DNA of 64,000 nt from a bacterium (lineage in GTDB: Bacteria > Auribacterota > UBA3054). Positions within the stretch are counted from its first letter, which is position 1. Each line of letters starts with the position of its first letter. The notes under the pieces are model-generated. The model had not been told where the DNA came from, made no database searches, and worked only from the letters and a program-made list of their open reading frames with translations. The stretch is from NCBI GenBank assembly GCA_017963805.1, contig JAGCTE010000015.1, forward strand, positions 1 through 64,000, written 5' to 3'. A program made the position numbers and the translations under genes. Positions 48,711 through 57,823 of the stretch are shown piece after piece.

Positions 48711-49867
48711 CAGGCCGGATTTTCCTTAAGCCATTTCTTAATTTCACTGACCACGATCTTCTGGTCCTCAAGCGAGAGCTTGTTGAAGAAGGGGATGGAC
48801 ATAGAATGATCGCCCATGTATTCGGTCACGGGGAGGTCTCCGCGCTTCCAGCCGTATTCTCTGACGTAGAAAGGCTGCAGGTGGATGGGGGAGAAGTACT
48901 GGTTGCAGCCGATGCCGATCCCGCGCAGGTGCGTTATGAGCGCGTTCCTCTGGTCGCCGCTGTACTGCTTGGGAAGCTGGATGACATAGACGAACCAGCT
49001 GCGCTTCAAGTTTTCGGGATCGGGGCAGGGGAGGACCACTTCGGGAAGTTCTTCTTCGAAGAGCTTCGTGTAGCGGGCGGCCACTTCCGCTCTTTTCGGC
49101 AGTATCTCGCCAAGGCGGGAGACCTGGACGGTGCCAAGGGCGCAGCTCATGTCGCTGAGGCGGTAGTTGTATCCTAGCCTCGCGTGCGCGAGCCAGCCCA
49201 TGCCGGCGTCTCTGCCCTGGTTGCGCATGGAGACGCAAAGGCGGGCGATCTCGTCGTTGTCGGTTATTATGATGCCGCCTTCGCCTGTCGTTATCTGCTT
49301 GTTGGGATAGAAGGCGTACAGGGCGCAGTCGCCGAAGGTGCCGGCCATTTTCCATTCATTCCCGTCTTTTATCATGGCGCCGATGGCTTCGCAGGCGTCC
49401 TCGATGACGGCGAGATTGTGCTTTCTGGCCACTTCCATGACTCTAACCATGTCGACGGGCATGCCGAAGGCGTGCACCGCCACGATGGCTTTGGTCTTCT
49501 CTGTTATGGCGCCCTCGATCTGGTCGATATTGAAGTTCATGTCGACGGGATCGATGTCGATGAAGACTGGCTTGGCGCCCTCAAAGATCACGCAGTTCGC
49601 TGAGGCGATGAAGGAGAAGGAAGTCGTGATGACTTCGTCGCCGGGTTTAAGCCCAAGCGCCCTGACGCAGAGGTGCAATCCGGAAGTGCCGGAGTTGACG
49701 GCCACGGCGTGCTTAATTCCGGCGTAATCGGCTATGGCTTTCTCGAACTCCGGAAGCTTCGGGCCCAGGCTCAAAGTCCCGCTCTTCATCACTTCGACCA
49801 CGGCTTCTATTTCTCTTTCCGTAATGTCGGGGGAGGAGAGGGGAATGTGATATTTCGTTTCGCTCAT
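48710..49867 (-). CDS. DegT/DnrJ/EryC1/StrS-family sugar aminotransferase
   Basis: 385 residues of the PLP-dependent family that aminates keto-sugar nucleotides. Visible motifs: GTLSLGPKLPEFEKA, VNSGTSGLHLCVRAL, GDEVITTSFSFIASAN, VIEDACEAIGA with the PLP Asp, and the internal-aldimine Lys in YPNKQITTGEGG. The end has RGIGIGCNQYFSPIHLQPFY. The CapD/WbpM-like dehydratase two genes down would supply a 4-keto-6-deoxy sugar, making an amino sugar the likely product. It follows the M42 gene by 5 bases and overlaps the glycosyltransferase gene by one. Confidence 0.92.
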   Translation of the reverse strand: MSETKYHIPLSSPDITEREIEAVVEVMKSGTLSLGPKLPEFEKAIADYAGIKHAVAVNSGTSGLHLCVRALGLKPGDEVITTSFSFIASANCVIFEGAKPVFIDIDPVDMNFNIDQIEGAITEKTKAIVAVHAFGMPVDMVRVMEVARKHNLAVIEDACEAIGAMIKDGNEWKMAGTFGDCALYAFYPNKQITTGEGGIIITDNDEIARLCVSMRNQGRDAGMGWLAHARLGYNYRLSDMSCALGTVQVSRLGEILPKRAEVAARYTKLFEEELPEVVLPCPDPENLKRSWFVYVIQLPKQYSGDQRNALITHLRGIGIGCNQYFSPIHLQPFYVREYGWKRGDLPVTEYMGDHSMSIPFFNKLSLEDQKIVVSEIKKWLKENPA

Positions 49868-49872
49868 TGTTT

Positions 49873-50928
49873 TTAGATCACAAAGGAGGTTTTCTTATCG
49901 ACGGCCAGGATCGTTTCGGTCATGAGGGCGATGGCGGATTCCACGTCCTTCATGTCGAACAGTTCGACCGGGGTGTGCATATAGCGGTTGGGGATAGAGA
50001 TCAGCTGGCAGGCTACGCCGCCGCTTGACAATTGCATGGCGTTGGCGTCGGTTCCGGTGCCGCGGCAGGCCGCGTCGCGCTGGAAAGCGATATTCTTTTT
50101 GCCGGCGGTCTTGACGACTAGGTCGAAGAGCTTCGGATTGATGTTCGGGCCTCTCGTCACGACGGCGCCAGATCCCATCGTCACGTCGCCGACCACGTCT
50201 TTGCCAACGCCCGGCATCAGACAGTGGCAGACGTCCACCGCGAAGCCGAATTCCGGCTTGATGCTGCCGGCGGCCGTCACGGCGCCGCGCAAGCCGATCT
50301 CTTCCTGGACGGTCGCGACCGCGTAGACGGCCAGATCGCCGAGGTTCTTGCCTTTGAGGTTTCTCAAAACTTCACCGATGATGAAGGCGCCGATCCTGTC
50401 GTCCACGCCGCGGCCGACGTAAACGTCGTGGGCCAGATGTTCAAGCGTGTAGCCGTAGGTGATGGGGTCGCCGATCTCGACGGTCTTCTTCAGTTCTTCC
50501 TCGTCGTAGATGCCGGTGTCGATCCACATGTCGCGGAACTCGGTCGTTTTCTTCCTTTCGTCGGCGGACATGAGGTGGATGGCCTTTTTCCCGATGACGC
50601 CGGGGACGTCGCCCTTGGCGGTGTGGATGATGACGCGGCGGCCGGGGATGATGTTCGTGTCGAAGCCGCCCAGAGGCTGGAACTTGATGACGCCGTCGCA
50701 AATGCTTTGCACCTGGAAGCCGATCTCGTCGATATGGCCGGCCAGCATGACTTTCCTCTTGCCTTTCTCGTTAAGGACGGCGAAGCTGTTGCCGTGCGTG
50801 TCGCCGTAGACTTTGTCGGCGAAGGACTTCATTTCAGCGCGCCAAATGTTTCTGGCGCCGTCTTCGTAACCGGTCGGGCTGGGAGCGTTCAGGAGTTTTT
50901 CCAGATAGGTCATGCTTGATTTTTTCAT
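49873..50928 (-). CDS. M42-family metallopeptidase (aminopeptidase)
   Basis: 351 residues of the M42 group, cytoplasmic oligomeric aminopeptidases (also annotated as endoglucanase or FrvX). Metal ligands and catalytic acids are all present: His/Asp in LAGHIDEIGFQV, Asp in GRGVDDRIGAF, the Glu pair in VQEEIGLRGAV, Asp in FAVDVCH and the last His in RYMHTPVE. No signal peptide. It starts within the last bases of the HIT gene (ATGA overlap of four). A second Met five residues in is also possible. It probably does general peptide turnover; its place with polysaccharide genes may only reflect operon growth. Confidence 0.92.
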   Translation of the reverse strand: MKKSSMTYLEKLLNAPSPTGYEDGARNIWRAEMKSFADKVYGDTHGNSFAVLNEKGKRKVMLAGHIDEIGFQVQSICDGVIKFQPLGGFDTNIIPGRRVIIHTAKGDVPGVIGKKAIHLMSADERKKTTEFRDMWIDTGIYDEEELKKTVEIGDPITYGYTLEHLAHDVYVGRGVDDRIGAFIIGEVLRNLKGKNLGDLAVYAVATVQEEIGLRGAVTAAGSIKPEFGFAVDVCHCLMPGVGKDVVGDVTMGSGAVVTRGPNINPKLFDLVVKTAGKKNIAFQRDAACRGTGTDANAMQLSSGGVACQLISIPNRYMHTPVELFDMKDVESAIALMTETILAVDKKTSFVI

Positions 50929-51476
50929 TTTTCTTCCTTAGAGTTTATGTTTGAAAGATAAAGATCGTAGATGTCGAATAAAGATTTGGAAACGACGCGA
51001 GTGTCCGCGCAGGTCGTAATGAAGTTCGTGTCGCCGAAGTAGCGGGGGACGATGTGCATGTGCAGATGCTCCGCGATGCCGGCCCCGGCGATCTTGCCCA
51101 TGTTGATGCCGATATTGAGCCCGCCGGCGCCCACGCTCTTTTTGACTATTGCCTGCCACTTTTTGAGCAGCGTGAAGAATTCAGCGTAAGTCTCCTCGTC
51201 CAGCTCGTCCAGCGTCTCGACATGGGAAAAAGGGAGTATCAGCACGTGTCCCGGGGTGTAGGGATAGGTGTTCATGCAGACGAAGCACTTTTTGCCCCTC
51301 TCCAGGAGGAGGTTTTCGCGGTCTGAGGCCAAGGGCGCCTTCACTTTCGCGCAAAACACGCATTCCCCGTCCTTTTTCGGCCCGGAGATGTAGGCGCTCC
51401 GCCAGGGGGCCCAGACTTCTCCCACCTTGCGCAGGGATTTCGCCAGTTCCTCGTTGAGTTCTTTTTCAATATCCAT
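50925..51476 (-). CDS. HIT-domain nucleotide hydrolase/phosphorylase, Ap4A-type
   Basis: 183 residues of the HIT superfamily. The histidine triad is EHLHMHIVPRYFGDTNF, and the preceding GINMGKIAGAGI resembles the Ap4A phosphorylase-like HIT group. The N-terminal CVFCAKVKA could be one half of a zinc site. It is longer than the HinT-type protein at 57824 and differs in the triad context, so the two are not recent copies. First gene of a seven-gene minus-strand operon. No clear promoter could be fixed in the AT-rich region upstream (51477-51520). Confidence 0.87.
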   Translation of the reverse strand: MDIEKELNEELAKSLRKVGEVWAPWRSAYISGPKKDGECVFCAKVKAPLASDRENLLLERGKKCFVCMNTYPYTPGHVLILPFSHVETLDELDEETYAEFFTLLKKWQAIVKKSVGAGGLNIGINMGKIAGAGIAEHLHMHIVPRYFGDTNFITTCADTRVVSKSLFDIYDLYLSNINSKEEK

Positions 51477-51579
51477 AATTAATTCTATATTTTAGCATAT
51501 TTCGCTTTATATAAAGTGTTGACAGGGATGATAAGATGGAAGTGATAGGTTTTTGCCTATAAAATTTGGAGTGTGTGAT

Positions 51580-52275
51580 ATGTCAGAAACAGTATTGAAC
51601 GTGAACGCGCCGCCCAAGGATCACGTCATGGTCCTGGACGGTCAGGGCTGGGTAGGCCTTGTCAGTATGATGGGAAGCGAGACGACGATCGTCAACGCCG
51701 CCAGGGTCTCTTTCGGGAAATTCGTTTCCGAAATTTCGGAGCGCGACATCATTTTGATGAAGTACCTTCTCGAAAACCGCCACACGAGCCCCCTGGAGCA
51801 CGTGGTCTTCTCCTTCATCGTCCACTGCCCGCTCTTCGTCAGGAGCCAGTGGCACCGCCACCGCACCTGGTCCTACAACGAGATCAGCCGCCGCTACACC
51901 GAGACGGACATCGAGTTCTATGTTCCGCCCATGGTCAGGTCGCAGAGCGAGAACAACCGCCAGGCTTCGGAAGACACCATGTCAAAAGAAGCTCAAAACG
52001 AAGCGAGGGAAATGATCAGGAAGGCCAACGAGCAGAGCTTAAAGGAATACGAAGCGCTGCTGACTAAAGGCGTCTGCCGCGAACAGGCCAGGGGCGTCCT
52101 TACCCAGAACGTCATGACGACCTTCTGGGCGACCGTCGATCTGCACAACCTGGCGCACTTCTTGGAAATAAGGGACCACGCCGGCGCGCAGTGGGAGATG
52201 GTCCAGTACGCCCGGGCCATAAAACAGCTTATAAAACCGAAACTGCCGCACGTGGCGGAAATAATGCACTGGTGA
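51580..52275 (+). CDS. thyX: Flavin-dependent thymidylate synthase ThyX
   Basis: ThyX makes dTMP from dUMP with methylenetetrahydrofolate and FAD, an alternative to ThyA common in anaerobes. The signature RHRxxSxNExSxR is present as RHRTWSYNEISRRY, and further marks are ENRHTSPLEHVVFSF and the C-terminal QNVMTTFWATVDLHNLAHFLEIR. The 231-residue size is normal. ATG 51580 has GGAG at 51568-51571; the in-frame TTG at 51553 lies in the probable -10 region and is rejected. TTGACA occurs at 51519-51524, but a matching -10 is weak, so the promoter is uncertain. The gene is monocistronic. Confidence 0.97.
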   Translation: MSETVLNVNAPPKDHVMVLDGQGWVGLVSMMGSETTIVNAARVSFGKFVSEISERDIILMKYLLENRHTSPLEHVVFSFIVHCPLFVRSQWHRHRTWSYNEISRRYTETDIEFYVPPMVRSQSENNRQASEDTMSKEAQNEAREMIRKANEQSLKEYEALLTKGVCREQARGVLTQNVMTTFWATVDLHNLAHFLEIRDHAGAQWEMVQYARAIKQLIKPKLPHVAEIMHW

Positions 52276-52291
52276 AACAAAGCCGGAAAAT

Positions 52292-52314
52292 AAAAAACCA
52301 TCCACGAGGGATGG
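52292..52314 (-). terminator. Terminator of tRNA-Ala
   Basis: Read on the minus strand, a 6-bp stem (52309-52314 with 52298-52303) and 5-base loop are followed by six T (52292-52297). It begins 4 bases after the tRNA 3' end. Confidence 0.8.
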
Positions 52315-52318
52315 AATT

Positions 52319-52394
<76 letters not shown>

Positions 52395-52439
52395 ACGGAA
52401 AACGACGACAATAATACTACAAAGAGGAGTAAAAGTCAA

Positions 52440-53480
52440 ATGCCAATTTTCTATCCTATGAAGTTCTCGCCCGTTTACAGGGCCAAGACCTGGGGCGGCC
52501 GCTGCCTCACCCGCTTTTTCAACCGCCCGACGCCTGCCGTTTCCCCGGTCGGCGAATCCGCTGAGATAATCGACATGCCCGGCATGTCCAGTTCGGTCGC
52601 GGAAGGCCCGATGGCCGGCATGACGCTTACCGAGCTCTGCAAGGAATATCCCCAGGAGATCTACGGCCGCCAGGCCAGCCAGTACCAGTACACCGGCTTC
52701 CCGGTCGTCTTCAAGTACATCAACGCCGAGGAGGCCCTTTCCATCCAGGTCCACCCCGACGACCGCTACGCGATGAAGTATGAGAACGCCAACGGCAAGT
52801 TCGAGGCCTGGTACATCGTGGACGCCAAGCCGAACGCGAGGATCTCAAGAAGCTTCAAGCCCGGCGTCACCGCCGAAAAGGCCAAGAAAGCCATCAGGGA
52901 AGGCCGCGCCGAGGAAGTCATCCACTCCTACCCCGTCGAGAAAGGACAATCCATCATCGTTCCTCCCGGAACCATCCACGGCATCGGAAGAGGCCTTATC
53001 GTCGCCGAGGTCGCCCAGAACTCCGACATCACCTACCGCGCTTACGACTACAACAGAACTCCCGCCAAGGGCGAAAAGCGCCCCCTGCAGATCGAAAAAG
53101 TCCTTGACGTTCTGAAATTTCAGGACCAGAACGATTTCGTAAAGGAAGTGAAATTAAACAGCCTCTGCTCGAAGATCTGCCTTAACGACTGCTTCTCCCT
53201 TTACAAGTATTCCTTCAGGGAACCCATCCACGACTACACCTACAACCAGTTCAGGCTGCTCTGCAACGTGGAAGGACATGGCACGATCATTTCCCCGGAC
53301 AGCCTTTTCGAGGACATCGAGTTCCATCCCGGCGACACAATTCTGATCCCCGCCTGCCTCTACGACTTCAGCCTGGTCCCCGCGACGCACTGCGTCATGC
53401 TGGAAGTCTTCGGCGGCAAGTTCGACAAGAACGAGGACCGCAAGCAGGCGATGATTCCCCATCCCCAGGGCCAGTTCTAA
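52440..53480 (+). CDS. manA: Mannose-6-phosphate isomerase, class I
   Basis: PMI interconverts mannose-6-phosphate and fructose-6-phosphate, linking glycolysis to GDP-mannose and fucose-type sugars. This is the zinc cupin form: LSIQVHPDDRYAMKYEN (zinc site), GKFEAWYIVDAKPNARI, VPPGTIHGIGRGLIVAEVAQNSDITYRAYDYNR. 346 residues, near the usual 310-390. The N-terminal MPIFYPMKFSPVYRAKTWGG matches Bacillus-type ManA. AGAGGAG lies about ten bases before the ATG. It is divergent from tRNA-Ala and followed by a terminator, so transcribed alone. It could supply sugars to the minus-strand polysaccharide operon. Confidence 0.95.
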   Translation: MPIFYPMKFSPVYRAKTWGGRCLTRFFNRPTPAVSPVGESAEIIDMPGMSSSVAEGPMAGMTLTELCKEYPQEIYGRQASQYQYTGFPVVFKYINAEEALSIQVHPDDRYAMKYENANGKFEAWYIVDAKPNARISRSFKPGVTAEKAKKAIREGRAEEVIHSYPVEKGQSIIVPPGTIHGIGRGLIVAEVAQNSDITYRAYDYNRTPAKGEKRPLQIEKVLDVLKFQDQNDFVKEVKLNSLCSKICLNDCFSLYKYSFREPIHDYTYNQFRLLCNVEGHGTIISPDSLFEDIEFHPGDTILIPACLYDFSLVPATHCVMLEVFGGKFDKNEDRKQAMIPHPQGQF

Positions 53481-53504
53481 GATCAGCGAAATCGCAAAAA
53501 AAGA

Positions 53505-53532
53505 AAGGACCTGCTCACGAGAGCAGGTCCTT
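53505..53532. terminator. Terminator between manA and tRNA-Gln
   Basis: A 12-bp perfect stem (53505-53516 with 53521-53532) closes an ACGA loop. T-rich tails on both sides let it end manA on the plus strand and tRNA-Gln on the minus strand. Confidence 0.9.
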
Positions 53533-53541
53533 ATTTATTAT

Positions 53542-53615
53542 TGGCAGGCGTGCCAGGACTCGAACCTAGAATGGCGGAACCAGAATCCGAAGTGTTACCA
53601 TTACACCACACGCCT
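53542..53615 (-). tRNA. tRNA-Gln (anticodon CTG)
   Basis: The 74-base cloverleaf on the minus strand starts AGGCGTG and ends CACGCCT, then discriminator G and encoded CCA (53542-53544). The D-stem pairs GTGT with ACAC. The anticodon loop TTCTGGT reads CTG. The first anticodon-stem pair is a T/C mismatch. The T-arm contains GGTTCGAGTCC. Confidence 0.93.
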
Positions 53616-53696
53616 AGAATGTCAAAATGGTGAGAAGAATTTTATTATAAAGGGGGTTTAAAGTCAAGTGGCGTCTTTGCTGGATTTGACTCCCTA

Positions 53697-53709
53697 TTTT
53701 TGGTAAAAT
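53697..53709 (+). promoter_or_regulatory. Putative extended -10 promoter of the GH2 operon
   Basis: TTTTTGGTAAAAT contains an extended -10 (TGGTAAAAT, 53701-53709) and is identical to the string before the lipoprotein operon. TTGACT at 53686 is only 12 bases away and probably is not the -35. The start ATG is 52 bases downstream. Confidence 0.45.
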
Positions 53710-53761
53710 CCTATTAAGTTGAAGTACTTTATTTTCTTTTAATATCAGCTTAAGGATTCTT

Positions 53762-55540
53762 ATGATACCGAGACCGGAACACCCCAGGCCGCAGTTTGAG
53801 CGGACTAGCTGGATCAATCTGAACGGGCAGTGGACTTTTACCTTTGATTTCGGGCGTTCCGGCGCCGACAAAGGCAGGGAGCTGTTTTTGAGCAAGGGCT
53901 TTGATAGGGAGATCACGGTGCCTTTCTGCCCCGAGAGCCCGCTGTCGGGCGTCGGCTACTACGATTTCATCGAGGGGATGTGGTACCATCGGAAACTGCT
54001 TCTGCCTTCTGATTGGGAAGGAAAGAGGATAATTCTGCATTTCGGCGGCGTGGATTACGAGTCCGAGGCTTACCTGAACGGGGAATCCGTCGGGAAACAC
54101 CTTGGCGGCGCCTGCTCTTTTGCTTACGATATCACCGAAAAAGCCAAATTCGGTGAGGAAATGGATCTCGTTCTGCGCGTGGAAGACGTCATGCGGGTGG
54201 GCTTGAAGGGCTCGGATTTCGGCAACGTGGGCTGCACACATCCTTACGGCAAGCAGTGCTTCGTCTACCAGTCGCACGGCTGCTCGTATACGAGGACCAC
54301 CGGCATCTGGCAGACGGTCTGGGTCGAGGCGGTAGGCAAGGCCGGATTGGCGGACTGCTTCATGCGCCCGGACATCGACGAAAAGAAACTTTATCTCACG
54401 CCCTATTTCTACGAAGTTCCGGAAGGCTTGAAGTTCCGCTGCCGCGTTTTGAGCGAAGGCAAGGTAGTCACGGAAGGGGAGTGGGACGCCAAGGAAGGCA
54501 AACAGTACGAAGTGTCTTTTGACGAGATGAGATTGTGGTCTCCCAGCGATCCCTATCTTTACGACGTGGAATTCGAGACTGTGCTGGACGGCACCGTCGT
54601 TGATTCCGTCAAATCTTACACCGGTCTGAGAAAATATCATTGCGCCAACGGCAAGATCTACCTGAACAACGAGCCCATCTTCATGCGCATGGTGCTGGAC
54701 CAGGGCTTCTATCCCGACGGCATCTGGACGGCGCCCAGCGACGCGGCCTTAAAGCAGGACATCGTGATGTCGATGGCGGCCGGTTTCAACGGCGCCAGAC
54801 TGCATCAGAAAGTCTTCGAGGAAAGGTTCCATTATTGGGCTGACAAGCTGGGGTATCTGACCTGGGGCGAATTCCCGAGCTGGGGCTGCGATCCCAACAT
54901 GGCGGAAGCCTGCGAGAACCACAAGCGCGAATGGAAGGAAGTTTTGCTTAGAGACCGCAACCATCCCTCCATCGTGGCCTGGACGCCCTGGAACGAGACT
55001 TGGGGAATCCAGAACAGACTGCAGCATGAGAACAGCCATATGGAAAGTTATAGGCTCTGCACGCAGCTCGATCCCTCGCGCCCCGTCAACACCGCTTCCG
55101 GCGGCGTGCATTACGCGACCGACATCTGGACGGTGCACATGTACCACAAGCCGGACAAGCTTCCCTCCCTTTTGGTCCCGGACGAGAACGGGCGCTACTT
55201 CGAGAACTTCCCGGAGCAGCAGGAGACCAAGCATCACGGTCAGCCCTACGTCGTCGACGAGATCGGCGGCATCGGCTTCATTCCTCCCGACAGGAAAGCT
55301 TTCGCGAGCAACACCTGGGGATACGGCGGCATGCCGCAGACCGCGGAGGAATTTTTGGAAAGGCTCAGGGCGACGGTCAAGTGCTTCGTGGACGCGCCGC
55401 ACGTCCAGGGCTTCTGCTACACCCAGCTGACGGACGTCGAGCAGGAGCAGAACGGCGTCTACAATTACGACAGGACCGACAAAGTTCCCGTTGAGAAGCT
55501 GCGCGAGATCTTCACGCAGGAAAGGCCCGAATTTAAGTAA
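53762..55540 (+). CDS. Glycoside hydrolase family 2 enzyme, cytoplasmic
   Basis: 592 residues with GH2 order: jelly-roll sugar-binding domain (SWINLNGQWTFTFDF, FGGVDYESEAYLNGESVG), Ig-like domain (LWSPSDPYLYDVEFET), then TIM barrel. The acid/base is Glu412 in WTPWNETWG and the nucleophile Glu500 in YVVDEIGGIGF, both in the right places. There is no signal peptide, so the enzyme works on imported oligosaccharides. Activity could be beta-galactosidase, glucuronidase or mannosidase; the sequence does not decide. The downstream GH2 gene is related but exported. SD AAGGA lies before the ATG. Confidence 0.92.
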   Translation: MIPRPEHPRPQFERTSWINLNGQWTFTFDFGRSGADKGRELFLSKGFDREITVPFCPESPLSGVGYYDFIEGMWYHRKLLLPSDWEGKRIILHFGGVDYESEAYLNGESVGKHLGGACSFAYDITEKAKFGEEMDLVLRVEDVMRVGLKGSDFGNVGCTHPYGKQCFVYQSHGCSYTRTTGIWQTVWVEAVGKAGLADCFMRPDIDEKKLYLTPYFYEVPEGLKFRCRVLSEGKVVTEGEWDAKEGKQYEVSFDEMRLWSPSDPYLYDVEFETVLDGTVVDSVKSYTGLRKYHCANGKIYLNNEPIFMRMVLDQGFYPDGIWTAPSDAALKQDIVMSMAAGFNGARLHQKVFEERFHYWADKLGYLTWGEFPSWGCDPNMAEACENHKREWKEVLLRDRNHPSIVAWTPWNETWGIQNRLQHENSHMESYRLCTQLDPSRPVNTASGGVHYATDIWTVHMYHKPDKLPSLLVPDENGRYFENFPEQQETKHHGQPYVVDEIGGIGFIPPDRKAFASNTWGYGGMPQTAEEFLERLRATVKCFVDAPHVQGFCYTQLTDVEQEQNGVYNYDRTDKVPVEKLREIFTQERPEFK

Positions 55541-55563
55541 ACAATAAACAATTAAGGATAAAT

Positions 55564-57822
55564 ATGAAAAAAAGCTTGTTCCTCTTAGTGGCTCTGATCG
55601 CTGTCAGCGCCTGTGCTTACACCCCCGTCAAGGGCCGCATCATGACCCCTTGGGGCGAAAACATGACGCCGGAAACCGCCTGGCAGAATTACCCGAGGCC
55701 CAACCTTGTGCGTCCCGACTGGCAGAACCTGAACGGCCTTTGGAAGTTTGCCGTGACGAAGATCAACGAGGAGATGCCGAAAGACGAGAATTGGCAGCAG
55801 GACATCCTCGTGCCCTTCGCCCCGGAATCCGCTTTGAGCGGCATAGGCCGCCTTACGGAGCCGAACGAGACCTTGTGGTACAAGAGAACTTTTGATCTTT
55901 CGGAAGTGAAGGAAGGGCTCCGTTATTTCCTGAACTTTGAGGCGGTGGACTGGAGATGCCAGGTCTTCGTGAACGGTCTTGAAGCCACCGACGCCCCGCA
56001 CGTCGGCGGCAACGTGCCCTTCTCGGTTGAAGTGACGGGCCTTGTCAAAGAGGGCGAGAACACGCTGGTCGTGACCGCCTGGGACCCCAGCAATTCCTAC
56101 GGCCAGCCTACCGGCAAGCAGAGCCTTAATCCCGGCGGCTGCTTCTACACCAGAGTCTCCGGCATCTACGGCAGCGTCTGGATGGAAACGACGCCCAAGG
56201 GCTACATCACGGGCTACAACGTGGAATCTGACATCGACAAAGGCGAAGCGAAAGTGACCGTGAACTGCGCCGGCGATCTGGCGGGCGCCAAGGTGACCGC
56301 GGAAGTTTCTTTCGGCGGCGAAAAAGTCGCGGAAGGCGAAATTGCCGACTGGTCCAAGGGCCTTACCTTAGCTATCCCCGAGCCGAAGCTCTGGGACGTC
56401 AACGAAGGCAATCTATACGATCTGAAACTCACTCTGGAAACCACCTTCGGAAAGGACGAGGTCCAGGGCTACTTCGGCATGCGCAAGATCGAGTTCAAGA
56501 AGGACGAGCTGGGCGTTCAGAGAATTTATCTGAACAACAAGAAGATCTTCATGCAGGGCACGCTCGACCAGGGCTGGTGGCCCGATGGTCTGCTGACTCC
56601 TCCCTCTGACGAGGCCATGCAGTACGACATCGACCTCTTGAAGGAGCACGGCTACAACTTCATGCGCAAGCACATCAAGATCGAGCCGAGACGCTACTAC
56701 TACCTCTGCGACAAGGCCGGCTTCCCGGTCTGGCAGGACATGGTCTCCGGCGGCCAGAAGCCCGAGGAGAAATACCACATCTACCGCGCTGAGCTGGTCG
56801 AGATGATCAAAGATCTTAGAAACTTCCCCAGTATCGTCGTCTGGATCGCTTACAACGAAGGCTGGGGCCAGCCCGACAAAGAGAAATCCACCGAGACGAC
56901 CAAGTGGCTCAAGCAGATCGACAAGACGCGCCTCATCAGCGAGACCTCCGGCTGGACGGATCACAACTGCGGCGACATGAAAGACCATCACCAGTATCCC
57001 TCCCCGCTGCCGACGCCCAAGAACGACGACAGGCTGACGATCGTGGGCGAATTCGGCGGCCTTGGCCTTTTTGTGGAAGGCCACCTCTGGGATCCCGAGA
57101 AGAAGTGGGGCTACCGCTCCGATGCCAACGTTGAGGACAGTTTGAAGCGCTACGCCGAGATCATGGACAATCTGGCCCGCACCTCGCATGAGAGCTTCGC
57201 CGGCAGCGTCTACACGCAGACGACGGACGTGGAAACGGAAGCCAACGGACTGGTCACCTACGACAGGAAAGTGGTTAAGTATCCGACCGACAAGATGAGA
57301 GAAATGCACAAGCGCGTGGAAAGGATCGCCCTTTCCACCAAGCCCATGACGAGAAAGTGCTTCATGCCCAAGGGCGCGGAAGAAAAGGTCGTCTGTAAAT
57401 ACACCTTTGAAAAACCGCAGGGCGAATGGAACGCTCCTTCTTTCAATGACGCTTCCTGGAAGGAAGGATTGGGCGGCTTCGGCAACAAAGTGATCGTAAA
57501 CGACCTGGGCGCCAAGCCGAAAACGGAATGGGACACCAAGGAGATCTATCTGAGGCGCGCATTCATATTGAAGGAAGTCCCGGATGAGAACGTCGAGATG
57601 GACATCTTCTACGACGAGGATCCTGTTGTTTACGTCAACGGCGTGGAAGTCTTCAAGCAGGAAGGCTACAACCAGGGCTACACACCGGTGCTTTTGAAGA
57701 AGGAAGACGTCAAGAAAGTCTTTAAGAGGGGCGAGAACGTCATCGCCATCGGCTGCAAGAACAAAAACGGCGGCGCCATGATCGATTTGGGCTTCTACAG
57801 CGAACTGAAACTCGAGGACTAA
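55564..57822 (+). CDS. Exported glycoside hydrolase family 2 enzyme with extra C-terminal domain
   Basis: 752 residues. The signal peptide (MKKSLFLLVALIAVSACAYT) may be a lipobox at SAC, making it a possible lipoprotein. The GH2 core runs from PDWQNLNGLWKFAV to about residue 590, with acid/base Glu432 (IAYNEGWG) and nucleophile Glu496 (TIVGEFGGLGLF). The last about 150 residues (FEKPQGEWNAPSFNDASWKEG, YDEDPVVYVNGVEVFKQEGY, KRGENVIAIGCKNKNGG) form a galactose-binding-like beta-sandwich missing from the first GH2. It begins 23 bases after that gene. The two could split one substrate outside and inside the cell. The next gene starts 1 base after the stop. Confidence 0.9.
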   Translation: MKKSLFLLVALIAVSACAYTPVKGRIMTPWGENMTPETAWQNYPRPNLVRPDWQNLNGLWKFAVTKINEEMPKDENWQQDILVPFAPESALSGIGRLTEPNETLWYKRTFDLSEVKEGLRYFLNFEAVDWRCQVFVNGLEATDAPHVGGNVPFSVEVTGLVKEGENTLVVTAWDPSNSYGQPTGKQSLNPGGCFYTRVSGIYGSVWMETTPKGYITGYNVESDIDKGEAKVTVNCAGDLAGAKVTAEVSFGGEKVAEGEIADWSKGLTLAIPEPKLWDVNEGNLYDLKLTLETTFGKDEVQGYFGMRKIEFKKDELGVQRIYLNNKKIFMQGTLDQGWWPDGLLTPPSDEAMQYDIDLLKEHGYNFMRKHIKIEPRRYYYLCDKAGFPVWQDMVSGGQKPEEKYHIYRAELVEMIKDLRNFPSIVVWIAYNEGWGQPDKEKSTETTKWLKQIDKTRLISETSGWTDHNCGDMKDHHQYPSPLPTPKNDDRLTIVGEFGGLGLFVEGHLWDPEKKWGYRSDANVEDSLKRYAEIMDNLARTSHESFAGSVYTQTTDVETEANGLVTYDRKVVKYPTDKMREMHKRVERIALSTKPMTRKCFMPKGAEEKVVCKYTFEKPQGEWNAPSFNDASWKEGLGGFGNKVIVNDLGAKPKTEWDTKEIYLRRAFILKEVPDENVEMDIFYDEDPVVYVNGVEVFKQEGYNQGYTPVLLKKEDVKKVFKRGENVIAIGCKNKNGGAMIDLGFYSELKLED

Positions 57823-57823
57823 A

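Noticed and set aside
53686-53691. TTGACT as -35 of the GH2 promoter
   Set aside because: Spacer to TAAAAT is 12 bases, too short for normal sigma-70 spacing.
53762-57822. Split or frameshifted single GH2 gene
   Set aside because: Each gene has its own complete domain set and catalytic pair, so they are two genes.
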